A stretch of 64,000 nucleotides of DNA from Arabidopsis thaliana (taxonomy: Eukaryota > Streptophyta > Magnoliopsida > Brassicales > Brassicaceae). A model generated the notes under the pieces. The model did no database searches. It had not been told where the DNA came from and worked only from the letters and a program-made list of their open reading frames with translations. The DNA is taken from contig NC_003076.8 in the NCBI RefSeq assembly GCF_000001735.4, positions 26,539,835 to 26,603,834 of the forward strand. The letters run 5' to 3'. This document shows positions 1-12,044 of this stretch, piece after piece. The position numbers and the translations under genes were made by a program. The first letter of the stretch is position 1, and each line of letters starts with the position of its first letter.

Positions 1-1003
1 ATCTTTGTAATGAACTTTGGTAAAGGTATTGAATCTGTTCAGCACAGCCTGCAGGAGCAAACAAAAATCCATTACTTTTTGCACTTTTTTGGTTGAATCT
101 GCACAAGAGAGAAGATTAAAGGTTTGATTTTGAAACCTTGATATGGTTCTTGTAGAAATCTTTAACAAGAGAGTCAGTGAAGAAGTCGTCTTCAGAAGAA
201 ACGGGACGGCCTCTGCTTCGAGCCCAATCCACATATTGCTTCCTCCCTCCGAAGCTCTCGTAGTTATTGGCAAAGCTGAGTATTATCTTTATACCATGCC
301 TTCTTGCCTCAGCTAACGCAAAATCCAAACCCTTTTCACCAGAAATGACAAAAGAAACAGATTATTCACAGAAACATCAACAGAGAGTCTCAAAACTTGG
401 CCACAAGATCAAAAAGCCACCAACTTTAGCTTTTGTGTCAGTTAGTGTAAAACAGCCGTATCATCAGATAAACAGAGAATCTCAAATTTGTCCAAAAAGA
501 TTCACAGAAATTAATTCCATAAACAAGGAGATACCCAAATTATTGGTCTGATCCAACTGGTGCATTGATAAGTGTATATTCAATTTCTGATTAAACCATT
601 TTTCCAAAGTTCTTCCAACTGAATCAAAACATAACATAACACACACAGACAAGTTGGGTTTAATGGAGGTTACCTGAAACATATCCTCGTTGTAGGAGCC
701 AGGGGAATACTGAAGAGCCCTGTAACCGCCATCGCTGAAAGCCCAGGTTCGAGCAACGGTCAATCCATGGCGAGAAGCATCTTGGAAAGCGGTGGAGATC
801 TTAGACCGTTGGGATGGATCGGAGGCTACGTACATGAGCCAGTAGGCATTGAAGCCATTAGCGTAATATGGATAGCCATTGAGACTAAACTGAACACCTT
901 TCGTCCTCACGAACCCACCGCTCGGTAATGCATCTGTTCCTAGCTCCCAACAGCTGAGTTGGATCACGATCGCTAGAAATGGAAACAGAGCCAGAAGCTT
1001 CAT
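1..1003 (-). CDS. MAN7: Endo-1,4-beta-mannanase, GH5 family, N-terminal part (runs off the left edge)
   Basis: Secreted enzyme expected to cleave beta-1,4-mannan of the cell wall. Three coding exons are visible on the minus strand: 674-1003, 137-331 and 1-48 (continues left), giving 191 residues in frame. Exon 1 opens with a hydrophobic signal peptide ([18 protein letters not shown]) and then the typical plant mannanase start ([35 protein letters not shown]). Exon 2 holds [19 protein letters not shown] and exon 3 begins [12 protein letters not shown]. Donors GTAACC and GTTTCA and acceptors AG at 332-333 and 49-50 keep phase 0 throughout. The catalytic glutamates lie outside the window. From memory this is At5g66460; family assignment is certain, the exact paralogue is from recall. 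Confidence 0.9.
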
Positions 1004-2151
1004 CTTCTTCTTCTTCTTCCTCTGTTTTGTTGTTCTTGTGTGCTCTCTTCTTTCTTACACTCTTTATGGCTTGTCTTTGAGTGGGGTATTTATGGACTAA
1101 TAATAATTAATCATAACGGTTTGGGAAAAAAGCATTAATCTCATTTAAGGTAGTGTTAAACACGCATACTCATGTATTAGGGATTTTTCTCGTTGTTTGT
1201 TGTATTAGTGGTTGGTTATTAGTATAAATCTGTGATGCTCTCTCTTACTCAAATCAGCTAGTGTAACAACACTTCAAACTTTCTTAAAAGGTGTTTAAGT
1301 AAGAAAAGCAAAGCAGGTAATTCCGCTAATTATCGTAAGCGTGAAACCAGCAAATGGATCCCACTTAACACGTAAGCGTAGTAACCGTACACATGCTTCA
1401 CTGCTTCCCCATCGGATCGAGTTACACGTGGCATCATTCTATGTGGTTCTTACGACAGCAACCCACGCGTCTTCCGCTTCATGGATACAGGGCCCTTGCC
1501 CTTGCTCTTCATTTTATTTTATTTATGGGGTCGGCCTCTCAATTTAATTAAAAGGCCAAGACAATAATAAAGAAACTCATGTGCCGTTGCTCTTAGATTT
1601 TTCGGTTGAGTTCACGACAAAACAAAGGACACAAAAATTTATTGTGCAATCAGGAAAATGGTTTTCTTGTTAGTGAGAGAGCACTTTAGTTTTTTGCTTC
1701 TTTTGACTTACTTTCAAACAATCTTAAGACACTTTTTTTCTATCAACAGAAGAAGCATAGGCGCAATAAGTGGATCTTAACTTCCACCGACTCCACTCGA
1801 CCCAACCAAACACACACAGCAATTCACTCTACTTATCCCCCGCCATAAATTACGCTTCACCTTTTTCATTTCTTTTAAAGCAAATTTAAATGCAATTGTT
1901 TAATTATAAGTCTACTACCTGTGATCATGGAATGAGATATTCAGTGGGGTTGGTTGAACAAACTCTTAAGGACAAAACAAAAGAAGAAAGAGTTCAAATT
2001 TCCAAAGGAATCAACTGATTGAGATTAAAAACAAAAGCTAGACTGAGTGGCATCGGCTAAATACAAAAAAAAAGAAGGGAAAAAGCTAACCTGAGCCGCC
2101 GAGTCATTTGCACTTTCTCATCTTCTTCAAGGCCCATTTGAAGCCCACATA
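1004..2151. other. Intergenic: MAN7 promoter and 3' flank of the Era-like gene
   Basis: No supported gene. A CT-rich leader sits just upstream of the MAN7 start (about 1004-1070). The small open frames near 1341-1547 have no conserved motif or splice logic. The right end (about 1950-2151) is probably the 3' untranslated region of the Era-like gene. Confidence 0.5.
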
Positions 2152-4468
2152 CTACATAGCTCGGATCTGTCCTCCATAGCCGTAGTACTTGAGAAGCCCC
2201 TCGTCTTGTCTCCAGTTCTCTTTCACTTTCACTTCCACCTTCATTTAACATCATTCACTCACGTTGTTAACTTCCTATACTTGAAAATACCATTTTATGT
2301 AATCAATCATATTCTATGCAAATTTATGCGCACCTCGAGGAAGACTTTCTTCTGAAGGAAATCTTCAATGTCGAGCCGAGCAGCCGTTGCTAGTGTTTTC
2401 AGAGCCTTTCCTTCCTACATCATTACATTGACATTCATTCAGCCAAATTATTCAGCACTTAACTTATCTTAAGTTGAGATCTTATGGCTTAAAGACAATC
2501 TTTGAGCAGAACAGCTTTTAAATCCAAATTGCAGTCTCAAGTCAATTATAGGCAATGCACTTTTTGAATGTCCACAAAATCTAACTATGGAATTTCAGAC
2601 CAAGAATGCAAAATCAGAAATTACCCGTTCGGATGTTGAGGGTTATACACTTACTTTTCCTATAAGGATGATCTTCTGAGAATTTTTATCCACTACTACT
2701 TCCACTTGAATAAAATCTTTTGCAGCTGGTCTAGTTTTGTAGCTCAGCACGTTCACCTGTAGTGTTAACAATGATTGATTAATAAGGCCACGGCTTTTCA
2801 CAGGACTCAAGAGAAAAGAAACCAAACTTGTCATTGTACCTGACATGCATAAGGAACTTCATTTCGGTACTGCATAAATATTTTCTCTCTAACAATCTCA
2901 GAAACAAAAAATCTCTCTGGATGCTCGCTCACAATATCCTAGAAATCAAATAGCCGTAAGACATTAGGTAAGTGAATTGTTGCATCTGAAGCACAAACCT
3001 CAGAATATTAAGCAAATTAGACTATAAGCTTTAGCTATAGCAAGGAGAGGAATTCAATACTGAAGCAGGGAATTTTCATGCATAGTACCTTTGGATAATA
3101 AGGTGGCCCGAAGGGAAGTTTGGATAATATCCACTCTTTGACATCCTCTATTCCATGTCCATACTTTGCACTTACAGGTATAACTTCATCAACATCCGTA
3201 AATTTTTCATACCACTGCAAGGAGTTGCAGCATCTATTAAGCAAAGAACATAGCAATACCATGACTCCAAATCTTGATCTCAAGTTTATAGTGAAGCATC
3301 TTCCACCACTGCAAGTTCATTCTAGAATGGTGGGATTTTAATAACAGGACAGTATTACCAAGGTTCAAGGATAGCAACGACAGCATACTCACCTCCAGTT
3401 TCTTGGCAATCTCACCAGGTTTGATCAGATCTTTCTTATTCATAACAAGCAACATGGGTGGCTTTTTCTCAAGGTCTCCCAAACCCTCTTTCAAAACTTC
3501 TTCTATCTAAGCACACAACACCAGAAATTAGGACAGGAAACTAAACTAACAAAGCATGAGAAACAAATCAAACAGAGAAGCATACATTAGTAGGCGTTTT
3601 ACAAGCATCAACAAGAATTACTACGCAGTCCGCATTGATGGCAGCATCTCTGACATTCTTCATCATCATTGTATCTAACCTGTGCATCTTCTTCTCAATT
3701 ACACCAGGCGTATCATAAAGTATCATCTGCAACACAAGCTTGTATCAGTCGACATCTTAATTTCTATATCAAACCAAGCAATGAACACCTGGTTCTTTTA
3801 AGAGTCAAAAATCAATGAGGCTTAGATAAACAAACCTGATATTCAGGGCTAGAACAAATACCAAGAATCCGATGCCTCGTCGTTTGAGGTTTATCTGTAA
3901 CAATCGATATTTTCTGACCAATCATTTGATTCGAAAGCGTGCTTTTCCCGACGTTGGGCATCCCCACCACCGCCACATATCCTATATAACATCCGTAATC
4001 ACCAAATTCAGTTTCCCAGTCGTAATAACCAAATTTCAATTTCTCAGTAAGAATAGGGTTTAGGGAGAAAACAAACAAACCGCTCCGATGATGAGTATTA
4101 GGCGTGTGTCCAAGCTCCTCCATCTCATAATCGTCGAGCAACGCCATGTTTCTGTCCGGTTTCATGCTCAGGGAGAGAAGACTGGCTTCGTCGACGATAT
4201 CGATCTCCACTTGTTCTTCATCATCTTCTAATTGTGCTTGCTCAACCTCCATTTCGCTGAAGCTTCGTTGCCTAATCCATAGCTTCTTCGAGGAGGAGAG
4301 TTCCGTCCGGCCATAGCTAGTGGTACTGTTGTGCGCCTGGAGATGTGATTTGGTAACTCTCCGCCGACTATAGATACGATACGGAGAGAAATTAGGGTTT
4401 TCAACAACGGAAGTAGAGAAGAATTTGTAGCGGGAAAGAGTAGGCGAAATATGCGGAGAGACCGCCAT
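2152..4468 (-). CDS. Era-type GTPase (plastid or mitochondrial ribosome assembly factor)
   Basis: Era proteins are small GTPases with a C-terminal KH domain that bind the 3' end of small-subunit rRNA. Nine exons: 4081-4468, 3836-3981, 3586-3726, 3393-3506, 3089-3214, 2840-2938, 2655-2756, 2334-2414, 2152-2238, total 427 aa. Motifs: G1 GMPNVGKS at about residues 136-143, G3 DTPG at 183-186, G4 NKKD at 248-251, G5 SAK at 278-280. The C terminus has the KH-domain pattern ([19 protein letters not shown]). The first 130 residues are basic and Ser-rich, then acidic, as expected for an organelle presequence plus linker. I chose the ATG at 4468 ([13 protein letters not shown]); an in-frame ATG at 4555 would add 29 acidic/polar residues that do not look like a targeting peptide. 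From memory At5g66470, 427 aa. Confidence 0.93.
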
Positions 4469-4902
4469 TGTTGGACTTGGTTTTTCAAATTGATAGCTCT
4501 CACTGGTTGGTTTTTCCTCACAGGTGCTTTCTTTAGTGATTAGCGAAGGAACCAAATATGATCTTCATACGACGCCGTTTCAGAATTTGTTATTTCCACT
4601 TACACCCCTTGTTAAATATAATTCCCATTTCAACCGCCTTTATTTTTCTTTACCCAGTTACCCCCCTCGTTAAATTTAAGAACCAACATAACAAAAGCAA
4701 GAATCAGGCACGGAACTTCTGGCTAATAATAACATTGCAAGTCAATAAGCGACACAAACAGAACCAAATTGGTATGACCTTGATCGTATGAAGCTGAGTT
4801 ATGTCGTCATCATGAATGTTCTATACATTCTCTAGAAAAGGTTAAAACAAAACCCATTTTCCTATTTTTATTCACAAGGCCTGAAGCTTTGATTCAACCT
4901 CA
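4469..4902. other. Intergenic: Era-like gene promoter and downstream 3' flank
   Basis: AT-rich spacer between two minus-strand genes. It should hold the 5' leader of the Era-like gene and the 3' untranslated region of the neighbour ending at 4903. No separate gene is supported. Confidence 0.5.
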
Positions 4903-6642
4903 TTATGAATCTTTTGGAGACAGCTGAGGTTGAGCTTCATCTGATGATAACATTCCGGGAGGAAGGTACGACCAGGCCAAGACTCCACTCCCGAGTGTGA
5001 TGGTTGCAGCTATTGATCCCCAAATCCACCTCTGCCTCCTCTTTCTCTTTTGCCCGTCTCGCCTTGCCACCTCTGATATCAAAGAGAGTTGAAGCATTGA
5101 GATAAAGAAAAATAAGATAAGACATTCTTGTAAATTTAACTTGAGTTTCTTCTACCTATGGCCTCTTGGTTGCGCTGGGACATTTCCTGGTTCACAGTCT
5201 CGTAATAATGAAGACGGTCAGACAACCGGGTGATTTCAAAGTTCTTAGCTTCGAGCTCAGCTTCCATCTCCATCTCTACCTCTGTCTTGGCCAAGTCACT
5301 GCCTAGTGTGTCGGAGACAAACCTGGTGACCTCAAGTTGACAACGTAGCTCATCAGCTAGGTTCATGCTGTATTGGCTTCTGGTGGGATCAAGAGGAAGG
5401 AACATACCCACATCGGCCAACTGGTCACGGAGCCTCCGCCAATGAACTTGCATTTGCTCTAGAGTCGCCTCTGCCTGCCTCCTCCTTTCGATTTCCATTA
5501 GTAAACCCAATCTCATCTCCCTTACCTCAGATTCAATGTTGTTAGCTGAACTCTGCATTCCACTGTCAGTTGATAGTTCTGGAAGCCAAGAAACAGTAAC
5601 TGAATAAATTAAAACCAGTTTCTTAGATATACCAGTGAATCATGCATGCAGATTTTCTATGTCTTTGGAAATCTGATTCATAACTATCACGAATTCAAGA
5701 TGACTATAAACACAGGAATCCCAAGCCTAAAAGGCCACTTCACAACCAAAATCACATACTGATATATGCATATAACACTTAAAACTAAAGGAGAAGAGGC
5801 TCCAAGAACTGGCAAAAAGTGATGATGCTAGAAATGTCAGACATCATAAGAATTTTCTAGCTATCTCGTGGTTAAAAAAGTTAGTAGGAAGAAACAGTAC
5901 CATCGCAAGCATCATAAAACTCTCCAACATGTGTAGCAAGACTGTGTGAGCTTTCAGCTCTCTCGAAATCTTCTACCTCTGTGTTACTTGTGAAGCTTAC
6001 TAATTCACCTGGGTTATAGAAATTTTCAGGCTCAAGCTCCTTGTCTGCTTTTATTCTTACCGGCTCCAATAAGTAACTTTGCCATTCTAAATTACTGGTA
6101 GCATTATTACTTCCAATCCCACCATTGCTGATATCTCTTCCCGACTTCTCGTTCAAAAATGTCCCAAGAGGGGGACTGCAATCCCAAACAGGACGTTCAT
6201 GGATGCCTTGGGTGTGAACACCATTGGTGTGATCCACCGCAATAGCCTCGGTGATAGGAAATGATAGGGATGTGGACTTGCTCAAGGAGGCAGTAGCCTC
6301 CACATCTACATTACCACTAATCTTTTCCTCACCAGAGGTTATCGGGTGAGAAGGCCCATCCACCTCAGAGTCCCTATTGAAAAGAACAGGCCCACGAGCT
6401 TTGTGATTGATGATATAGGGAGATGGAGGGTAGGAAGAAGGCGAATTGGGATGAGGGATTTCTTTAGTAGTGGCATATAGAGAAGGTGACATCTGAGGAC
6501 GAGTGAATGTCTTTTCTTTAGGTTGCTTACTTTCATCATTCAAAATAGACGGCTTTGACTGCAGTGTGCTTGGAAATTTACTAGATAAGGACGTCCCTGA
6601 ATTTAGTGATCTACCCAAAGCGGCAGCAGAAAATGTAGGCAT
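4903..6642 (-). CDS. Coiled-coil protein with one C-terminal membrane segment, function unknown
   Basis: Three coding exons, 5901-6642, 5156-5578 and 4903-5072, give 444 residues. The first half is Ser/Pro-rich and low in structure. Exon 2 is predicted coiled coil (SEVREMRLGLLMEIERRRQA and following heptads to about residue 385). Exon 3 has a basic stop-transfer run (KRKRRQRW) followed by one hydrophobic stretch (GSIAATITLGSGVLAWSYL) and a short acidic tail, so it looks like a tail-anchored or single-pass protein with its bulk in the cytosol. A 5'-UTR intron is likely (6647-6985, donor GTAACT, acceptor GATGCAG). I remember the locus (At5g66480) as an unknown protein with a misleading phage-derived name; I do not assign a function. 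Confidence 0.8.
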
Positions 6643-6646
6643 GACT

Positions 6647-6985
6647 CTGCATCATTGAAGATTTCAATTAGAAATCCACCAATAGGGATACACAACAGCG
6701 AGAGAGCGTTGTTCAACTAATAAAGTAATGAACATCGAGAGAGTCGATAACGGATAAACAAAAATCCAAATCAATGTCAAGCAATTAATAACCTATACAA
6801 ACAAGCTAACAATCTGAGAGTTCAATTTCGGGAAGGAGCAAACCATAGAGTGCGAGATTATCAAACTAATCATTCAACATCAAGTAGCCTAAACTAAATT
6901 TAACAGAGATTATCACGGAACCAAGACCTTAATCATCAAATCGAACAGTCAGCAGCTAGCAAAATCACTCGATAGAAATAGTTAC
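6647..6985 (-). other. Probable 5'-UTR intron of the coiled-coil membrane protein gene
   Basis: On the minus strand a good donor (GAG|GTAACT, exon edge at 6986) and acceptor (TGATGCAG|AGTC, exon edge at 6646) flank 339 AT-rich bases immediately before the ATG at 6642. The open frame upstream of the donor (7080-6986) is out of frame with the main CDS, so the upstream exon is best read as untranslated. Confidence 0.55.
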
Positions 6986-7588
6986 CTCGCGACAGAGCAT
7001 CAATCGGAGAAGACGAAACGAAAAGATCAACGCAGACGGAGGAAGAAGAGACGATCGATTGATGGTAGATTGATATGACATGGTGCGAAAAAAGAGCAAA
7101 CAGAGATTAGATATATACTGAGGAGGAGAGAAAAAAGAGAAACCTCTTCTCCAAGGCTTTAGTCGCAACAAACTCTTAATTTAAACCTCTTCACCAAGGC
7201 TTTCATTCGCAACGACCGCGTATCACGCTGGGTTTTGGGGAATCACCGGAACGGCTGCGTTTTGATGGGGTTTTGTATGTTTAGTGACGTGGCATCTCCT
7301 GGTGTTTCGGGTAGGCTTTTGTAGTCATCAGGGGCCCCACTGTGTTTATTCGTAAATTTGTAAACCCAGTCTGATTACTGATAACAAGTAATAAACCGAG
7401 AATTTTTCTTACTATCAAACTGTAAACTTAAATTACATGGATTTGTCCACAAAGAAGCAGAATCATGGCTTATGGACGAGCTTTCTACTTTGATGTATGT
7501 ATGTATTCATCCTTCTTATTCAAATAGAAAGGTATATCACAAATCGAAAATAAATATAAACAACCTCTGTGAAATCTCTTTCTCCGAT

Positions 7589-7918
7589 CTATCTGTAATA
7601 TATGGCAGGTCCATTTGAAGTGTTATCCCAAACACCTCCTTCCTTGACATACTCCAAGTACCTAGCGAATTCTGGTTTTGCAGTCGTCGTGCTCTTCTTC
7701 TTCTTCTTCCTCTTTAGACTCATTTCGAAGAAACTAAATAGAGGGTGAGCCGAACCCCTGGTTTTCTCCACCGGTTTATTCACCTTCGGGGATTGACCAT
7801 GGGGATTTGTAGGAACGCTCTCCGGTTTCACTTCTAAAAGCCCTGCGCCTGCTTCTTCTTCGTCGCCGAGCTTCTTGTAGCTGCCTCGAACCTTCCTCGT
7901 GCTCAGCGCTCTAATCAT
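7589..7918 (-). CDS. Small basic plant-specific protein, unknown function
   Basis: Single-exon frame of 109 residues with a basic N terminus (MIRALSTRKVRGSYKKLG), a Lys-rich block near residue 75 (KRKKKKKS) and a conserved-looking C terminus (YLEYVKEGGVWD ... PAIYYR). The C-terminal block is typical of a small Arabidopsis family that I remember only as uncharacterised (At5g66490 and relatives). The Lys cluster could serve as a nuclear signal; that is inference. No intron is needed and no competing frame is better. Confidence 0.75.
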   Translation of the reverse strand: MIRALSTRKVRGSYKKLGDEEEAGAGLLEVKPESVPTNPHGQSPKVNKPVEKTRGSAHPLFSFFEMSLKRKKKKKSTTTAKPEFARYLEYVKEGGVWDNTSNGPAIYYR

Positions 7919-8241
7919 TATTTCTTGTGGTTTTGATCAATTCTCTCTGGTGATATGTTTTTAAGAAAGGATAGATTTTGAAAAGGACACATCTTTTGAC
8001 TTCTCTTCTCCTTATCCCAACGACTCCTTTAACTTAAACCTTATGTGACATTGCCCTTTCACCTACTACTATTCGTGGGTCAATGCTACTTTATTTTTGA
8101 CTATGTCTTCTTTGGTGTTTGACTTAATTAGGACAACGAGACAGTTCCACAACAATGCTTTAGACTTTAGTGGACTTGCTCTGTTTCTTGACACAAAAAC
8201 AGTAGCTCAAGTGTAGTGTAATGCTGAAAAAACAAAGCAAT
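7919..8241. other. Intergenic spacer
   Basis: About 320 bases holding the promoter of the small basic protein gene (minus strand) and the 3' flank of the PPR gene. Nothing else is recognised. Confidence 0.5.
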
Positions 8242-9840
8242 TCATATGAATAAGCTGTGTCCTGCTGTTTTAACCAAACCTTTATTCTTCAGTTTTCCTC
8301 TCAATTCTTCAACGACATCCCACTTCCCCATCGCTGCATAGAAATTCGAAACCAACACATAAATGCTCGCGTTCTCTGGACCCGTCTCTTCCATAAGCCT
8401 CCTTGCTACATATTCGCCTCGCGTAAGATCCATATTAAGACTACAAGCACTGAGTACCGCTACCCATATAGCACAAGGAATGCTTTGATTATCGTTCTCC
8501 ATCATTCTCTCGACTAATCTCCATATCTCTTCTGTCTCACCAGCCTTGCTTAAGATATCGATGAAGCATACGTAATGCTCTGTTCCAGGAACCAACCGAT
8601 ACTTCTCCTTCATCATACCAAAACATTCCTTACCTTCTTTAACTAGTCCTGCGTGTGCACAAGCCGATATAACAACAAGAAATGTCACTGAATTCGGTAA
8701 AACTCCGCTTCCTTCTTCACACATTTCCCTGAAGATTTCAAGAGCTTTAACCCCATCCCCATTAACCGCATACGCATCTATCATACTCGTCCAAGAAACC
8801 ACACTTTTAGATGGAATAGCTCTGAAAATAGTACGCGCTTGCACAATCTGACCGCATTTTCCATACATATCCATTAAGCCATTGCATAGCTTAGAATCTG
8901 AAACGAAACCATTACGTAAAGCGACACAGTGTATCTGTTTACCAATCCACAGATCAGAGTTATCAGAGCAGCCAGCAAGAGAGCTACTGAGCACTCTCAC
9001 ATTGGGTCTCTGCCTACTCATAAGCAGAAACGCTTCCTTGTAATTTCGGTTTCGAATGCAACCTGATATCAAAGAATTCAACATCACCTCGTCCGTATGA
9101 ACATTCAAACTGTTATAAACCTTCATGGCTTCATTGATCAAACCTACACTCGAGTAAAAACTAATCATTGCAGTTCCTAAAACCACGAGATCGCGTCCGG
9201 TGACCACCACCATGGCATGAACTTGCTTCCCTTGCTGCAAAATCTTGAGAGAGGCACAAGTTTTAACAACAGAAGACAAAGTGAACTCACTGATTTCTAC
9301 TCTTTCTCTATACATAGCTGCGAAAACGCCAAGAGCTTCTTTGCCTTTACCGTTTCTAAGGAAACCCGAAAGCAGAGCATTCCATGAGACGAGATCTTTT
9401 TCCTCAACGCTTTCGAATACCCTAACGGAATCAACCAAGTGTCCGTACTTGGAGTACATGTCAATAAGCGCAGTTTTGGATATGGTTCCTGTTTCAGCGC
9501 CTTGTTTGATCATCAAGGCGTGAACTTGGCGTCCTGTTTCTGGGTACGACAAGAGGGAACAGGCCCCGAGAACCGGAGTGAAAGTGTGCGAGCTGAGATC
9601 AGGGCTAGCCCTATGAATCTGAAGAAAGAGAGCCAAGGTGTCATTTGGGTTTCCACTGCGGAGGTGAGACGAGAGTTGAGAGTTAAGTGAGGAGAGGTCT
9701 CGTTGCGGCAATTCGTCGAACAGGTGGTCGGCATGGGTGGCAAAATTTCGGATAAAGACACACCTCAGTACCAAATTAGTGGATTTAACGGTAACGTTAC
9801 CCAGACGAATAAAGCGTCCAATACGCAAACATGCGAACAT
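8242..9840 (-). CDS. PLS-class pentatricopeptide repeat protein (E-type, no DYW domain)
   Basis: Intronless frame of 532 residues, as is usual for PPR genes. PPR units start near residue 45 and repeat to about 450 (LVSWNALLSGFLRNGKGKEA, VVSWTSMIDAYAVNGDG, NSVTFLVVISACAHAGLVKE). The C terminus is an E-motif block (ASIYVLVSNFYAAMGKWD ... GLVKTAGHSLFI) and stops without a DYW deaminase domain. E-class PPR proteins usually bind one organelle transcript for C-to-U editing and recruit deaminase in trans. The basic, Arg-rich N terminus (RIGRFIRLGNV, RCVFIRNFATHADH) suggests mitochondrial import. RNA target unknown. From memory At5g66500. Confidence 0.92.
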   Translation of the reverse strand: MFACLRIGRFIRLGNVTVKSTNLVLRCVFIRNFATHADHLFDELPQRDLSSLNSQLSSHLRSGNPNDTLALFLQIHRASPDLSSHTFTPVLGACSLLSYPETGRQVHALMIKQGAETGTISKTALIDMYSKYGHLVDSVRVFESVEEKDLVSWNALLSGFLRNGKGKEALGVFAAMYRERVEISEFTLSSVVKTCASLKILQQGKQVHAMVVVTGRDLVVLGTAMISFYSSVGLINEAMKVYNSLNVHTDEVMLNSLISGCIRNRNYKEAFLLMSRQRPNVRVLSSSLAGCSDNSDLWIGKQIHCVALRNGFVSDSKLCNGLMDMYGKCGQIVQARTIFRAIPSKSVVSWTSMIDAYAVNGDGVKALEIFREMCEEGSGVLPNSVTFLVVISACAHAGLVKEGKECFGMMKEKYRLVPGTEHYVCFIDILSKAGETEEIWRLVERMMENDNQSIPCAIWVAVLSACSLNMDLTRGEYVARRLMEETGPENASIYVLVSNFYAAMGKWDVVEELRGKLKNKGLVKTAGHSLFI

Positions 9841-10181
9841 GTTTTACTTGTTACCGCTACAGACGAAACTTATTGAAGCAGAGCTATCTTTTTATGGGCA
9901 AAGGTCAACCTAAATGTCTGTCTGATCAACAATTTATTAGACGACATAAAAAGGAAGAAAAGGTTACAACTTTTCTTTCTCAAGTTACAAGAGAACAAAA
10001 CCCCTCACAATCTTTAACAGAGAAATGAATGCCTTTAAGCCGAAAACTTTCCCAGTGAGCACTGGCCAATGGATTTTACGCCCAAGAAAACTTTATTGGA
10101 GAAGCAGGAAATCAAGTTCTTTGTTTTTACTTTTCAAATCCAAACAAATCAAGATTCGCAAGGCGGCACAGGTTAAACGCC
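9841..10181. other. Intergenic spacer
   Basis: Promoter/leader of the minus-strand PPR gene on the left and 3' untranslated region of the gamma carbonic anhydrase gene on the right. Short plus-strand frames here are AT-rich and unsupported. Confidence 0.5.
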
Positions 10182-11662
10182 TCAAGCTGCTTTTGGTACA
10201 TTCTCAGGGAGCGTGAGATCATCGAGTACTGAATCATATTCTGTATCGCGAGCGTTCTTCTTGTTTAGAAGCTTCTTGAACTCAGCCTCGTCCAAGTTCT
10301 TTGCGTTCTCTGTGGCGTGAGCTTGAGCTAAGTTGGAGTACTCCACAGCCGAACTGGAGAAGAAGACTCTTTCTTCTTCTGTCACCTTCCTCAGAAATTT
10401 AGCTGGGTTGCCTCCCCAAACCTGCAAGGAAAACCAGAATTGTAATTTCACCAGAGCTTAAGCGAATAACAAACGTTTGAGAAGGTCAACATATAAGAGC
10501 GTGGCTAAGAACCTCGCCAGAGGGAATTCTAGTGTTCTGCCTAACAAGAGCTCCTGAAGCAACCATGGCATGTTTTTCAACATGAGCTCCATCCAAGACA
10601 GTTGCACTTGTACCAATATAGGCCTCATCCTCGACAGTGCAGCCATGTAAAACAGCACTATGACCTGCTCCAAATTCAATTTGCTTTATCCATTACCCTG
10701 ACTTTAATATTCACACTTCAATTTTATGACAGCAAATGTATTGAGAATTTACCAATGGTGACATTGTCTCCAATGACAGTAGGTAAGACCTTCCCACTTA
10801 AGTTGGTCTTAGCAACGTGGACAAGAGCGTTGTCCTGAATATTGGTCCCAGCTCCAACACTAATGCTGTTAGCATCTCCTGCAGAGTCGGTCATTAAATC
10901 AAAGGGTATGTCTGAACTAAAGAGTGCCTATCCTCTCAATGAAAGCACATTTGAATCAACAATGTCAAATACTCCAGCAGCTTACCTCTCAAGACACATC
11001 CATACCAAATGGAAGAACCTCTTCCCACATGGACATCACCAGAGAGAGAAGCGTTAGGAGCCACAAAAGCCCCCTTATCCACATTAGGGGTTTTGTCAAA
11101 AACATTCATGAGTGTGCGGTGCCTTGATACTGGAACAAAAAAAGAGTTTCAGAAGATAGACAAGTGAACCACCCATCATAGCACAGGCTAACACATAACA
11201 GACTTGTCTAAGTGAAGAAGATTTCAACTAGGATAATAACTAGCCAAATACAGAGAACATAAGAGGAACTTGTAAGAGAAAATTAACGAGAATCTCTCTT
11301 CGCAACCACAGAAATGGATACCGTCACTAGCAAAATGAAGAACATTTGATCTTAAGCTCTAAGGTTTCTAATCAAAAATGCCATAATCAATCATCAACAT
11401 AAGAGGAAACGCATCAATCAAAACTATGACCTGATTCCAGAGAAATACACAAACATTTCGAAGACCCGACGAGTAATGAAACAAAAAAAAATCATCACCA
11501 GGATTCGAATGGAACTAAGAGAAGACAAGGCGATCCAAAAGACATACGCTGTTCTCGGAAATGATTTTTCCCTTGGAGGCGACAACCGAGCCGATCAAGT
11601 GCTTGACCAGTTTCACGGATCCAGAATCCTACGCTGTAGAATGCTTTACCCATTGTTCCCAT
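10182..11662 (-). CDS. GAMMACA3: Gamma-type carbonic anhydrase subunit of mitochondrial complex I
   Basis: Plant complex I carries a membrane-side spherical domain of gamma carbonic anhydrase trimers; this is one of the subunits. Exons 11548-11662, 10986-11129, 10753-10878, 10513-10664 and 10182-10421 give 258 residues. The protein has the left-handed beta-helix hexapeptide pattern (SIWYGCVLRGDANSISVG, TVIGDNVTIGHSAVLHGC, AYIGTSATVLDGA) and the family's metal-site histidines and catalytic-region residues (VLRGD, IGHSA, LHGC). The helical C-terminal tail is long, as in CA1-CA3. It lies head-to-head with the PPR-DYW gene, with starts 383 bp apart. From memory At5g66510, 258 aa. The paralogue number (CA3) is from synteny recall. 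Confidence 0.93.
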
Positions 11663-12044
11663 CGTGTTCTTCTTCTTCTTCCACACGAGAGATCGATTTG
11701 CGTTTTATCAATGAAATCGAAAAGGGGTTTTTCGCCGGAGCCAGAGGAAGAGGAGAGAGTGCAGTCTTTGACGACTCATCCCCATTTGTTGGTTTTGTGC
11801 TCAATTTTCGGTCGGACCGTTATTATCCGGTTCATGTTATTTCAGGTTGCTGTTGGTAAAATTAGGAGGTAAATTTATGGTGATTATGGTAATTCTTCGC
11901 CACGTCACTTTATCCTTTTAAGTCTCGAACAAACGGCACACACTTTGGCGTCCACTGAGAATTGAGAATATAGTTATCATCAACATCAACCAAAGAAGAA
12001 CCTTATCTCTCAAGAGGTCTCTCTGTTTTATCGAATGAACTACA
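11663..12044. promoter_or_regulatory. Shared divergent promoter region
   Basis: The 382 bases between the ATG of gamma carbonic anhydrase (minus) and that of the PPR-DYW protein (plus) must hold both promoters and both leaders. No clear TATA box was seen toward either gene. Whether the genes are co-regulated cannot be told from sequence. Confidence 0.5.

Noticed and set aside
1341-1547. Plus-strand frame of 68 residues upstream of MAN7
   Set aside because: No motif, no promoter element at a sensible distance, and it lies in the MAN7 promoter.
9245-9690. Plus-strand frames opposite the PPR gene at 8242-9840
   Set aside because: Antisense shadows of an intact PPR frame.
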